Shown here: positions 6,923 to 13,756 of the stretch, one piece after another
Position numbering within the stretch: position 1 is the first letter of the stretch
How the letters are laid out: the number at the start of each line of letters is the position of its first letter
Assembly: GCA_900764755.1 (NCBI GenBank)
Contig: CAAFPE010000117.1
Coordinates: 1-16,689, forward strand
Length of the DNA: 16,689 nucleotides
Direction: 5' to 3'
Origin: an uncultured Oscillospiraceae bacterium
Lineage (GTDB): Bacteria; Bacillota; Clostridia; Oscillospirales; Oscillospiraceae
Position numbers and translations under genes: made by a program
The notes under the pieces: generated by a model
Database searches by the model: none
Seen by the model: only the letters and a program-made list of their open reading frames with translations
What the model was told of the DNA's origin: nothing

Positions 6923-7816
6923 ATGGAAATCCGCAAAATTTTTGTCGTCGGTTCTGGCTTGATGGGCAGCGGTATTGCCCAGACTGCCCTTCAGGCCGGC
7001 TATGAGGTCATTCTAAACGATCAGAGCAAGGCCGCCCTTGAGCGGGGGCAGGCCGGTATTGGAAAGCGCCTGGAGCGTCTGGTGGAAAAGGGCCGCATGA
7101 CTGAAGAGGAAAAGGACGCCTGTATGGGCCGTCTGACCACCTCTGTCAGCGTTCATGTGGCGTCCAATGTGGATATGGTCATCGAGGCTATCTACGAGAA
7201 TCTGGAGGCCAAGCAGGCCATCTTCCAGCAGCTGGACAAGATCTGTGACAGCCGCACCATTTTCGCGTCCAACACCTCCTCCATCTCCATGACCAGCCTG
7301 GCCGCTGCCACCAGCCGTCCGGAGAAGGTAGTGGGCATGCACTTCTTCTCCCCAGTGCCTGTGATGAGCCTGGTGGAGATCGTCTACGGTCTGCGCACCT
7401 CCAAGGAGACCATCGACATCGTGGACGAGCTGGGCAAGAGCATGGGCAAGCGTACCATCCTGGCCAAGGATAAGCCCGGCTTCATTGTCAACCGTATGCT
7501 TCTGCCCATGCTGAACGAGGCCGTTCAGGTCCTGGACGAGGACATCGGCAGTGTAGAGGACGTGGATGAGGGCATGATGCGGGGCTGTAACCACCCCATG
7601 GGTCCTCTGGCTCTGGCGGACATGATCGGCCTGGACATCCTGCTGGAGGTCATGGAGACCTTCTATCTGGACTTGGGCGACACCAAGTACCGCCCCGCCC
7701 ATCTGCTGCGCAAGATGGTGTCCGCCGGCTATCTGGGCCGCAAGTCCGGCGCCGGCTTCTATACCTATGACGAGGGAAAGAAGATTGGCGTGAATCCGGT
7801 CCTGATCAAGGCCTGA
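6923..7816 (+). CDS. hbd: 3-hydroxybutyryl-CoA dehydrogenase
   Basis: This 297-residue cytoplasmic enzyme interconverts acetoacetyl-CoA and 3-hydroxybutyryl-CoA with NAD(P)H, a step of butyrate formation. The N-terminal Rossmann domain has GSGLMG (Gly10, Gly12, Gly15) and ends strand 2 with an acidic Asp33, which favours NAD. The family's catalytic set is visible: the Ser in SNTSSIS (116-122), His140 in GMHFFSPVP, Glu152 in LVEIV and Asn190 in IVNRMLLP. The C-terminal helical dimerisation domain ends with LGRKSGAGFYTYD (271-283). The ATG at 6923 follows AAGGAG by 6 bases; longer in-frame starts at 6815 and 6900 lack ribosome sites. It stands alone here, away from the usual crt, bcd, etfBA and thl partners, and has its own promoter. 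Confidence 0.95.
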   Translation: MEIRKIFVVGSGLMGSGIAQTALQAGYEVILNDQSKAALERGQAGIGKRLERLVEKGRMTEEEKDACMGRLTTSVSVHVASNVDMVIEAIYENLEAKQAIFQQLDKICDSRTIFASNTSSISMTSLAAATSRPEKVVGMHFFSPVPVMSLVEIVYGLRTSKETIDIVDELGKSMGKRTILAKDKPGFIVNRMLLPMLNEAVQVLDEDIGSVEDVDEGMMRGCNHPMGPLALADMIGLDILLEVMETFYLDLGDTKYRPAHLLRKMVSAGYLGRKSGAGFYTYDEGKKIGVNPVLIKA

Positions 7817-7843
7817 GTACACAAGCTTACAAGATGCTACAAG

Positions 7844-7874
7844 CGCCCCGGGGCTCTGCTGAGCTTCCGGGGCG
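7844..7874 (+). terminator. Hairpin terminator after hbd
   Basis: CGCCCCGG (7844-7851) pairs with CCGGGGCG (7867-7874), and an inner GCTC/GAGC extends the stem. TTGTGTTT follows. The next gene begins only 32 bases further on, so read-through to it is possible. Confidence 0.65.
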
Positions 7875-7906
7875 TTGTGTTTGACAAAAAAGAGGGGGAG
7901 ATCCAT

Positions 7907-8407
7907 TTGAAGCTGAGGAAATACCGCCCCACTGACTGCCCTGAGTTGGTGCGGCTGTTTCATGACACAGTACACTCCGTCTGTGCAAGGGACTACACGC
8001 CGGAGCAGCTGGACGCCTGGGCGGATGGATGTCCGGATCTGGAGGCGTGGGACCGCTCCCTGCGCGCCCACGACACTCTGGTGGCGGAGGAGGGGGGACA
8101 GATCCTGGGCTTTGGGGATATGACAGCGGACGGCTATCTGGACCGCCTGTTCGTGCACCGGGAGGCCCAGGGACGGGGGATCGCCTCCGCCCTGTGCGCC
8201 GCGCTGGAGCGCCGCTGCTCCGCCCCGGAGTTCACAGTCCACGCGTCGCGGACCGCTTTGGCCTTCTTTCAGGACCGGGGATACCGGGTGGTGCGGGAGC
8301 AGCAGGTGGAACGCAGAGGGGTCCTGCTGGCCAACTTTGTGATGATCCGGCCAGCAGTTGAAGGTGTGAAGAAAAATAAAAGATCATTCAATAGAGGTGA
8401 AAAATAA
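7907..8407 (+). CDS. GNAT-family N-acetyltransferase
   Basis: This 166-residue protein has the GNAT fold that transfers an acetyl group from acetyl-CoA to an amine. It opens with LRKYRPTDCPELVRLFHDTV, the usual first strand and helix. The acetyl-CoA pyrophosphate loop is at 82-93 (FVHREAQGRGIA, with Q-x-x-G-x-A form), followed by helix ASALCAALERR. The late motif TALAFFQDRGYRVV is also typical. The start chosen is a TTG 6 bases after GGGGGAG; the frame is open upstream but has no ribosome site there. The last 15 residues (VEGVKKNKRSFNRGEK region) are Lys/Arg-rich and encoded by AT-rich DNA unlike the rest of the gene; this DNA also carries one arm of the dyad before the next promoter. Substrate unknown. 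Confidence 0.88.
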   Translation: MKLRKYRPTDCPELVRLFHDTVHSVCARDYTPEQLDAWADGCPDLEAWDRSLRAHDTLVAEEGGQILGFGDMTADGYLDRLFVHREAQGRGIASALCAALERRCSAPEFTVHASRTALAFFQDRGYRVVREQQVERRGVLLANFVMIRPAVEGVKKNKRSFNRGEK

Positions 8408-8416
8408 AATTAAAGA

Positions 8417-8445
8417 TTGACTTTAATAAAATTGAATGATATAGT
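8417..8445 (+). promoter_or_regulatory. Sigma-A promoter embedded in AT-rich dyads
   Basis: TTGACT (8417-8422), a 17-base spacer and TATAGT (8440-8445) make a strong promoter starting 10 bases after the GNAT stop. It is overlaid by inverted repeats: ATCATTCAAT (8383-8392) with ATTGAATGAT (8431-8440), and TTAAAG (8410-8415) with CTTTAA (8421-8426). AATAAAATT also occurs twice as a direct repeat. The predicted transcript start near 8452 leaves a very short leader ahead of the ribosome site AGGAGG (8455-8460). Confidence 0.78.
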
Positions 8446-8467
8446 AGGGGCGAGAGGAGGAGAGAGG

Positions 8468-8764
8468 ATGCCCATTGAGACGGTTCCTGAGTGGATGGCC
8501 GGACTGGAGGAGGAGGACGTGGCCTTCATCCGGCGCTTCGTGCTGGCTTCCGGTTCCCTGAAGGAGGTGGCGGGCGTCTATGGTGTGACCTATCCCACTG
8601 TGCGCCTGCGGCTGGACCGGCTGATCCAGAAGATCCGCCTGAGCGAGGACACCGCTGCCGACCCGTATATTGCGCTGATCAAGCGGCTGGCCGTGAACGA
8701 GAAGCTGGACTTCGATACTGCCAAGGCGCTAATCTCCGCCTATAAAAAAACGAAGGGAGAATGA
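8468..8764 (+). CDS. DUF2089-type helix-turn-helix protein, short form
   Basis: This 98-residue protein resembles the helix-turn-helix part of DUF2089 proteins. Residues 13-56 contain LEEEDVAFIRRFVLASGSLK and VAGVYGVTYPTVRLRLDRLI, close to the family pattern of a phenylalanine-rich helix followed by a K-E-V/SYPTVR recognition helix. The N-terminal zinc ribbon that full DUF2089 proteins carry is missing, which is common in Clostridia members. The ATG lies 7 bases after AGGAGG; an upstream in-frame TTG is part of the -35 box and is excluded. It is followed 4 bases later by a small membrane protein gene, so the two probably form a regulator/membrane unit. It may bind the dyads around its own promoter. 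Function in the cell is unknown. Confidence 0.8.
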   Translation: MPIETVPEWMAGLEEEDVAFIRRFVLASGSLKEVAGVYGVTYPTVRLRLDRLIQKIRLSEDTAADPYIALIKRLAVNEKLDFDTAKALISAYKKTKGE

Positions 8765-8768
8765 TAAC

Positions 8769-9188
8769 ATGCTTATGGCTTCGCTGGCCGGGCTGGCTTC
8801 CCTGCCGCTGATGCTGCTGGGCATCCTGCTGCCCGTGGCCCTAGTGGTGGCCCTTCAGGTGTGGCTGTGCAAACGGAGGAGCTGTTGGCTGGGCCTGATC
8901 CTGCCGGGCCTGACCCTGCTGGCCAGCCTGCTGATCCTGCTGTCTATGGCCGCCTTCACCCGGGTGGGTGCATCGGAAGTGGTCCATGATGAGCACGGCG
9001 CTGTGGTGGAGGAGCACCACGCAGAGCATTGGGAGGACCTCTCCGGGACGGAACTGGCGGCGGCAGGGGGCGTTTTCCTGGTGGCCAATATCCCTACTGT
9101 GGTGCTGGGGGGTATCTGGTTCCACTATAAGAACCGCCGGGATCTCCGGGAGGAGATGAAGCGGATGGACCTTCAGGACCTGGAATAG
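8769..9188 (+). CDS. Small three-helix membrane protein with His/Glu-rich loop
   Basis: This 139-residue protein is not assigned to a named family. Three hydrophobic segments are visible, at about 5-34, 39-63 and 96-118. The loop between the second and third (69-91, VVHDEHGAVVEEHHAEHWED) is rich in His and acidic residues (five His in 15 positions), a possible metal- or proton-responsive patch. By the positive-inside rule (CKRR after helix 1, KNRRDLREEMKR after helix 3) the His-rich loop would face outside. The charged C-terminal tail would be cytoplasmic. Ribosome site AGGGAG lies 9 bases before the ATG. It is co-transcribed with the upstream DUF2089-type protein, suggesting a membrane partner for that regulator; this is inference. 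Confidence 0.72.
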   Translation: MLMASLAGLASLPLMLLGILLPVALVVALQVWLCKRRSCWLGLILPGLTLLASLLILLSMAAFTRVGASEVVHDEHGAVVEEHHAEHWEDLSGTELAAAGGVFLVANIPTVVLGGIWFHYKNRRDLREEMKRMDLQDLE

Positions 9189-9258
9189 GGTGTGGTGCCA
9201 TAGTATTTTCCCGGGGAATGTTATCCTTCAGGCGTGTGGGAAACTGTTTCGGATCAAA

Positions 9259-9287
9259 TTGACTTTTTTCAGAAAATCGTATATAAT
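9259..9287 (+). promoter_or_regulatory. Strong sigma-A promoter for the cyclodeaminase-like gene
   Basis: TTGACT (9259-9264), a 17-base spacer and a perfect TATAAT (9282-9287). It stands 162 bases upstream of the coding start and implies a leader of about 155 bases. Confidence 0.85.
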
Positions 9288-9293
9288 TAAAAG

Positions 9294-9448
9294 AGTTTTC
9301 TGAAAAACACTCCTATTTTGCGGATTTTCCGCTGAATTTGGATATTCCCACAAAAGACCGCGGGGCTTCCCTGAAAAATTCGGAGGATCCCCTTCTCTGG
9401 CGCTTGCGCCGGTCCGCCGCTCCACGGTCCTGTTTTGGAGGTTTCTGT
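9294..9448 (+). promoter_or_regulatory. Structured 5' leader of unknown class
   Basis: The predicted untranslated leader can form several hairpins: GCGGA-TTT-TCCGC (9319-9331), GGGGCTTCC with GGAGGATCCCC (9362-9392), and GGCG-CTTG-CGCC (9399-9410). An in-frame upstream ATG (9338) has no ribosome site. No known riboswitch was recognised. It may be a regulatory leader or simply GC-rich sequence. Confidence 0.35.
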
Positions 9449-10543
9449 ATGAGTTTTTCCATTCCCCGGTATCGGGAACCGGATTTTGCAGCCCTGGAGC
9501 TGGACCGTGCCCCTGATGTGAAGCTGGCTCCTGTGGAGCAGGATGGGGTGATGCCCTGCGGCTACCACGCTACCACGCTGTTTCCTGAGTATTACCACAT
9601 CGGCGGTCAGTGGGTCCTGGCGGAGGACAGCCGCATGGACTGTGTGGCCGTGGTGCGGAACGGGATGGTGTCCATCGTGGAGTTCCGCAATGTCAAGGCG
9701 GGGGAGCTGGTGGTGGTAGGCCGCACGGAGGACGGCTCCGAGGGGATCTACATCCATCCTAACTGCTTTGTGGACCAGAGCGGCGAGGCGGAGTCCTTTG
9801 CCTTCCGCACCGGGCGCAGCCGGGAGACCGCTTATTCCATTGACTACGACGGGCTGTACGACCTGCTCCGCCACGAACGGGAACACGGAAATATCCTGTG
9901 GGTCATGGGGCCGGCCTGCTCCTTTGACGCCGACTCCCGGGCTGCCTTTGCCGCCCTGGTGCGGGCCGGATTTGTCAATGGGCTGATGGCCGGAAATGCC
10001 CTGGCGACCCATGACCTGGAGGCGGGCTATCTGGGGACTGCCCTGGGGCAGGATGTGTACACCCAGCAGCCCCACTTCAACGGACACTATAACCACATCG
10101 ACACCATCAATGAGGTCCGCCGCCTGGGTTCTATCCAGGCTTTCGTGGAGTCGGGCCAGGTTCGCAACGGCATCATGTATGAGTGCGTCCGCCATCAGGT
10201 GCCCTTTGTGCTGGTGGGCTCTGTCCGGGACGACGGCCCTCTGCCTGAGGTGTACGGCGACGTCTACCAGGGCCAGGACGCCATGCGGGAGCTGGTACGA
10301 AAGGCTACCACTATCATCTGCATGGCTTCCACGCTCCACACAGTGGCCACCGGAAACATGACCCCCTGCTACCGGGTGGTGGATGGTCAGGTGCGCCCCC
10401 TCTTCTTCTACTCGGTAGACATCTCGGAGTTTGCGGTGAACAAGCTGCGGGACCGGGGAAGTCTGTCGGTCAAGACCATCGTGACCAATGTGCAGGATTT
10501 TATTGTCCATGTCCGGAAGGGTGTCTGTCCTCCGGAGGACTGA
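9449..10543 (+). CDS. Archaeal-type ornithine cyclodeaminase-like protein (TIGR00300/LOR-SDH family)
   Basis: This 364-residue protein resembles the TIGR00300 family, also called the LOR/SDH bifunctional-enzyme conserved domain. It includes the methanogen proteins MMP1218 and MJ1480 and the C-terminal part of cyanobacterial AgrE/ArgZ. Members with known activity convert ornithine to proline and ammonia using bound NAD(H). The N-terminal part (about 10-105, ending GIYIHPNCF) is the LOR/SDH-type region. The C-terminal part holds the nucleotide-binding-like core: WVMGPACSFDADSRAAFAAL (151-170), NGLMAGNALATHDLE (177-191), HYNHIDTINEVRRLGSI (213-229), and late GNMTPCYRV. No arginine dihydrolase domain is attached. 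The ATG follows GGAGG by 7 bases. Function is inferred from family resemblance; no arginine or proline genes are beside it. Confidence 0.78.
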   Translation: MSFSIPRYREPDFAALELDRAPDVKLAPVEQDGVMPCGYHATTLFPEYYHIGGQWVLAEDSRMDCVAVVRNGMVSIVEFRNVKAGELVVVGRTEDGSEGIYIHPNCFVDQSGEAESFAFRTGRSRETAYSIDYDGLYDLLRHEREHGNILWVMGPACSFDADSRAAFAALVRAGFVNGLMAGNALATHDLEAGYLGTALGQDVYTQQPHFNGHYNHIDTINEVRRLGSIQAFVESGQVRNGIMYECVRHQVPFVLVGSVRDDGPLPEVYGDVYQGQDAMRELVRKATTIICMASTLHTVATGNMTPCYRVVDGQVRPLFFYSVDISEFAVNKLRDRGSLSVKTIVTNVQDFIVHVRKGVCPPED

Positions 10544-10557
10544 GCCATAAGGAATAC

Positions 10558-10595
10558 AAAAATACGCCTCCGCCGGCCAGCGGAGGCGTATTTTT
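10558..10595. terminator. Bidirectional terminator between convergent genes
   Basis: AAAAATACGCCTCCGC, loop CGGCCA, and GCGGAGGCGTATTTTT form a perfect 16-bp stem. Its A- and T-runs serve both strands: the cyclodeaminase-like gene ends 14 bases before it and the hydrolase gene ends 7 bases after it. Confidence 0.93.
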
Positions 10596-10602
10596 GTGCA
10601 GT

Positions 10603-11703
10603 TCAGACCTCTGGGCTGCTCCGGTCCTCCCGGAGAACGTCAGCGGCAGCACGCAGTAGTTTTTTCAAAGTGTGGAGGATGTGGCTCCGGGTGTTTTCAT
10701 CCAGCTGGACCAGTCCCTGAATTAGGGAGTACAGCCGCCTGGGCTGTGCCAGGTCCTCCAGTTCCTGGGCCTGGGTGTCCTCAAAGGCCTGATACAGGCT
10801 GTCCAGGAAGCGCTCACGATCCTGAGGGGTGAGACCGGCCAGCCAGTTTTTCAATGTGAGGTCCAGATTCCGGCTGCCGCTGCTGAGCTCCTCCAGACAG
10901 ATGAAGCTGCCTCCCTGAATTGCCCAGGTGTATGGGTCGTGTTGGAAAATGCCAAGGTGGCGGCTTTTGACCACGGTGTAGGGCTCCTCGTGCTCCAGCA
11001 GCATCCCCACCACAGAGGACTGGGGAACATAGCTGCGGATTCGGGGGAGCAGCTCCTGATACCCCGGGGCGGATAGCACCCGCTGGGTGAAGCCGGGGCT
11101 GTCATAGCTATACACCGCGCCGATCCGGTCCCGCAGCTCCGGGGTGGAGAGGGCGGCGGAAAAAACAGCCAGGTTGCCCCCCTTGGAGTGCCCGGCCAGA
11201 AGCAGGGGGCCGGGGCGGGCGGCGGCCAGCCGGGTGGTATAGTCCAGGGCGGCGGATTGGGCGGGGACCACCTCCAGAAAGCTCAGATTGAAGTCCTCTT
11301 TCCAGCCCACCAGAGTATTGTCCGTTCCCCGAAAGACCAGCAGGGCCTCTCCGGTGTTCAGCAGCACGGTGAGGGCGGCAAACTGCATTTCCTGTTCCGG
11401 ATCCAGGCGATCCTGATAGAATGTGAGTGGCAGGGAGGCAAAGCGGGGGGCGGAGAGGAGCGCCTTCAGCAGAGGGAGATCGTGCCTGCACCGCACCCGG
11501 TCCTCCGCTTCCCGCTCTGGAAGGGAGAGGAAGGACTCCACCGCCTGCCGCAGGGGGACGGACAGACTGGGGGAGTCCGGGACCAGCTCCTGGAACCGGA
11601 CATAGGACAGGGTGGAGAGGATCAGGCCGTCCACAGGGCCGAAGGGGACCTGGGACAGGGGGATGTCTCCCCGCCAGGTGAGGTAATCGAACAGATCTGA
11701 CAT
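10603..11703 (-). CDS. DUF2974 (Mbeg1-like) alpha/beta hydrolase, lipase class 3-like
   Basis: This 366-residue cytoplasmic protein opens with MSDLFDYLTWRGDIPLSQV, the characteristic start of DUF2974/Mbeg1-like proteins. The hydrolase core has the oxyanion-type segment LLVFRGTDNT (121-130) and the nucleophile elbow LLLAGHSKGGNLA (Ser173). A probable acid follows in YSYDSPGF (Asp201) and a candidate His in IFQHDPY (His255). No signal peptide or membrane helix is seen. The ATG at 11703 is chosen because the family begins there, with AAAGG upstream; the frame is open for 13 more codons. It lies downstream of the sulfite-reductase-like gene on the same strand but beyond a hairpin terminator. A GCATCC/GGATGC hairpin is at 11739-11758. 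Substrate unknown; esterase or lipase activity is family-based inference. Confidence 0.87.
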   Translation of the reverse strand: MSDLFDYLTWRGDIPLSQVPFGPVDGLILSTLSYVRFQELVPDSPSLSVPLRQAVESFLSLPEREAEDRVRCRHDLPLLKALLSAPRFASLPLTFYQDRLDPEQEMQFAALTVLLNTGEALLVFRGTDNTLVGWKEDFNLSFLEVVPAQSAALDYTTRLAAARPGPLLLAGHSKGGNLAVFSAALSTPELRDRIGAVYSYDSPGFTQRVLSAPGYQELLPRIRSYVPQSSVVGMLLEHEEPYTVVKSRHLGIFQHDPYTWAIQGGSFICLEELSSGSRNLDLTLKNWLAGLTPQDRERFLDSLYQAFEDTQAQELEDLAQPRRLYSLIQGLVQLDENTRSHILHTLKKLLRAAADVLREDRSSPEV

Positions 11704-11772
11704 GGCAGCAGACCGCCTTTCCAAGGTTCCTATGGGCTGCATCCTGAAAGCCGGATGCGCTCCATGGATTAA

Positions 11773-11800
11773 GAATGGCCGCCCGGGCGGGCGGCCATTC
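11773..11800 (-). terminator. Hairpin terminator after the sulfite-reductase-like gene
   Basis: GAATGGCCGCCC, a 4-base loop and GGGCGGCCATTC form a perfect 12-bp stem 13 bases after the stop codon. The following TTAATCC is a weak U-run, so some read-through to the hydrolase gene is possible. Confidence 0.65.
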
Positions 11801-11813
11801 GGAGGGATGCAGA

Positions 11814-12761
11814 TCAGTCGGCGGGCTGGGCCAGGATCTCCTCCTTGCGCTGAAGCAGTTCATCGGACAACAGCATGGCCTGGACCTTGTCGAAGCCCAG
11901 ACGGGTGATGGTGTCGGCAAAGCGCTCTTTGGGCTGGCCATAGGCACGGAAGAGCAGCAGACACTTTTCAATCAGGGTCAGGAGTTCCTCCTGATCGGTG
12001 AAGATCGTGCTCAGGGGACGGCCCATAGCGGTGCGCTTGCCCCAGCGGCCGCCAATGTAGACCTGGTAGCCGGTAGCCTGAGCCTCAATGGCCTGGAAGG
12101 GGCACTTGGGGATGCAGCGGCCGCAGTTGTTGCACTGGGAGGGGTCGATGACCGCCTTGCCGTCCACCACCTTGGCGACATGGAGGGGGCAGGACTTCTC
12201 ACACAGCTTGCACCCCTTGCACAGCTCAGGGATGACCCGGGGGATGCGCTGTCCCACGATGCCCACATCGTTCAGGTCAGGCTTGACACAGTTGTTGGGG
12301 CAGCCGCCTACTGCGATCTTGAACTTGTGGGGCAGCTTGACGCCAGCGTAGCCCTTAAAGAAGCGCTCATGGATCGCCAGGGACAGGGCGTAGGTATCGA
12401 TCAGACCGTACTGGCAGGTGGTACCCTTACAGGAGACCACAGGGCGGACCTTGGCGCCGGTGCCGCCGGTCTCCAGACCGGCCTGCTCCCGGAGGAACTC
12501 CCGCATGGGCTCGATATTTTCAAAGGGGACGCCCTGGATCTCCATAGTCAGGCGGGTGGTCATGGCAACCTCGCCGCTGCCGAAACGCTTGGCCGCCTCC
12601 GCGATGACACGGCACTCCTCTGCGGTGATCTTTCCGTTGCGGGTGATGACACGGCCGTTGAATCGATCTGTGGTGCGCTTGTCCCAGAGAAATCCCAGGG
12701 CTTTGACCCGGGTGATCTCACTTTGCGGGATGGGGGCCGCTTTGGTATTGGGCTCTTTCAT
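11814..12761 (-). CDS. Siroheme sulfite/nitrite reductase-like protein with ferredoxin insert (COG2221 type)
   Basis: This 315-residue protein has the architecture of single-subunit dissimilatory-type sulfite reductases. An N-terminal NIR/SIR ferredoxin-like half domain (about 30-95, VAMTTRLTMEIQGV) is followed by the siroheme/[4Fe-4S] ligand region: Cys111 and Cys116 (SCKGTTC), Cys154 and Cys158 (GGCPNNC). A two-cluster ferredoxin domain is inserted at 178-222, with Cys181/184/187/191 and Cys210/213/216/220 all present. The first cysteine pair is spaced CX4C, where many sulfite reductases show CX5C. The C-terminal part (about 255-310) is helical. It should reduce sulfite, nitrite or a related six-electron substrate in the cytoplasm, but no asrAB, dsr or siroheme genes are next to it. 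The ATG follows GGAGG by 7 bases. Exact substrate is unknown. Confidence 0.82.
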   Translation of the reverse strand: MKEPNTKAAPIPQSEITRVKALGFLWDKRTTDRFNGRVITRNGKITAEECRVIAEAAKRFGSGEVAMTTRLTMEIQGVPFENIEPMREFLREQAGLETGGTGAKVRPVVSCKGTTCQYGLIDTYALSLAIHERFFKGYAGVKLPHKFKIAVGGCPNNCVKPDLNDVGIVGQRIPRVIPELCKGCKLCEKSCPLHVAKVVDGKAVIDPSQCNNCGRCIPKCPFQAIEAQATGYQVYIGGRWGKRTAMGRPLSTIFTDQEELLTLIEKCLLLFRAYGQPKERFADTITRLGFDKVQAMLLSDELLQRKEEILAQPAD

Positions 12762-12844
12762 ATCGTTACCTCCCTAGATGATTGCGTTACGAAGGCTCCG
12801 CAGAGCAGCCAGCCTTCTGCATACTGCACGTTCTTTCTACACTT

Positions 12845-12873
12845 ACCATAGCAGAAGCGGAGAACTTCGTCAA
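12845..12873 (-). promoter_or_regulatory. Promoter of the sulfite-reductase-like gene
   Basis: On the minus strand TTGACG (12873-12868), a 17-base spacer and TATGGT (12850-12845). The leader of about 75 bases contains a perfect GAAGGCT/AGCCTTC stem (12791-12797 with 12811-12817). No known riboswitch is recognised. The remaining bases 12874-12998 hold nothing I can identify. Confidence 0.7.
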
Positions 12874-12998
12874 TTAAAATATGTTGGAACTTACAGGATG
12901 GGCCTGCTTTTTTGCACCTGGACTGTGAGCAAAGAGATCCAATTCCGGTGGCTGAAGAGGAGAATACTGGGGTTTTATTGAAATATAAAGAAGCAATA

Positions 12999-13024
12999 GT
13001 CCCCGGTCCAAATGGACCGGGGAC
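12999..13024 (-). terminator. Terminator of the rpmG-rplA operon
   Basis: GTCCCCGGTCC, a 4-base loop and GGACCGGGGAC form a perfect 11-bp stem 25 bases after rplA. On the minus strand it is followed by TATTGCTTCTTT. It ends the operon after rplA, so rplJ and rplL are not co-transcribed here. Confidence 0.8.
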
Positions 13025-13049
13025 GTATTTCAAGCGTATTGGGATCAGA

Positions 13050-13742
13050 TTACACCAGCTTGGCGCCGTTGACCTTGACGCCGGGGCCCATGGTGGAAGC
13101 CACCACGCAGCTCTTGATATACTGACCCTTGGCAGCGGCGGGCTTGGCCTTGACGATCGCGCCCATGATGGCGTTGAAGTTCTCAGCCAGCTTCTCCGCA
13201 CCGAAGGAGACCTTGCCAATGGGGCAGTGGATGATGTTGGTCTTGTCCAGACGGTACTCCACCTTACCGGCCTTGATCTCGTTGATGGCCTTGGTCACAT
13301 CCATGGTGACAGTGCCAGCCTTGGGGGAGGGCATCAGGCCCTTGGGGCCCAGGACCTTACCCAGACGGCCCACAACGCCCATCATGTCGGGAGTAGCCAC
13401 GACCACGTCGAAGTCGAACCAGTTCTCCTTCTGGATCTTCTCCACCAGGTCCATATCGCCCACAAAGTCGGCGCCGGCGGCACGGGCCTCATCGGCCTTG
13501 GCGGCCTTGGCAAAGACCAGCACGCGCTGGGTCTTACCGGTGCCGTGGGGGAGGACGATGGCGCCGCGGACCTGCTGGTCAGCGTGGCGGGAGTCAACGC
13601 CCAGCTTCACATGGAGCTCAACAGTCTCGTCAAACTTGGCGGGAGCGGTCTTGACCAGCAGCTCCATGGCCTCGTTGGTATCGTACAGAGCGTTCTTGTC
13701 GATCTGCTTGGCGCTCTCCTGATATTTCTTGCCTCTAAACAT
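13050..13742 (-). CDS. rplA: 50S ribosomal protein L1
   Basis: This 230-residue protein is full-length L1, which builds the mobile L1 stalk on 23S rRNA and assists release of deacylated tRNA. It begins MFRGKKYQESAKQIDKNALY and has the conserved segment RGAIVLPHGTGKTQRVLVFA. The diagnostic late motif LGPKGLMPSPKAGTVT lies in the middle, followed by GKVEYRLDKTNIIHCPIGKVSF. It is 14 bases downstream of rplK, with AAGGAGGG before the ATG. In other bacteria L1 represses its own operon by binding an mRNA site ahead of rplK; hairpins between nusG and rplK are candidates. It is the last gene of the operon. Confidence 0.98.
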   Translation of the reverse strand: MFRGKKYQESAKQIDKNALYDTNEAMELLVKTAPAKFDETVELHVKLGVDSRHADQQVRGAIVLPHGTGKTQRVLVFAKAAKADEARAAGADFVGDMDLVEKIQKENWFDFDVVVATPDMMGVVGRLGKVLGPKGLMPSPKAGTVTMDVTKAINEIKAGKVEYRLDKTNIIHCPIGKVSFGAEKLAENFNAIMGAIVKAKPAAAKGQYIKSCVVASTMGPGVKVNGAKLV

Positions 13743-13756
13743 TGTTTACACCCTCC

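Noticed and set aside
7881..7886. TTGACA as a -35 box before the acetyltransferase gene
   Set aside because: No acceptable -10 box lies 16-18 bases downstream, and the ribosome site and start codon occupy that position.
7013..8242. 409-codon minus-strand open frame opposite hbd and the acetyltransferase gene
   Set aside because: It spans two real genes on the other strand and shows the same His/Gln/Gly bias as the other shadow frames.
11775..12851. 358-codon plus-strand open frame opposite the sulfite-reductase-like gene
   Set aside because: The minus-strand frame has all expected iron-sulfur cysteine motifs and a ribosome site; the plus frame is its shadow.
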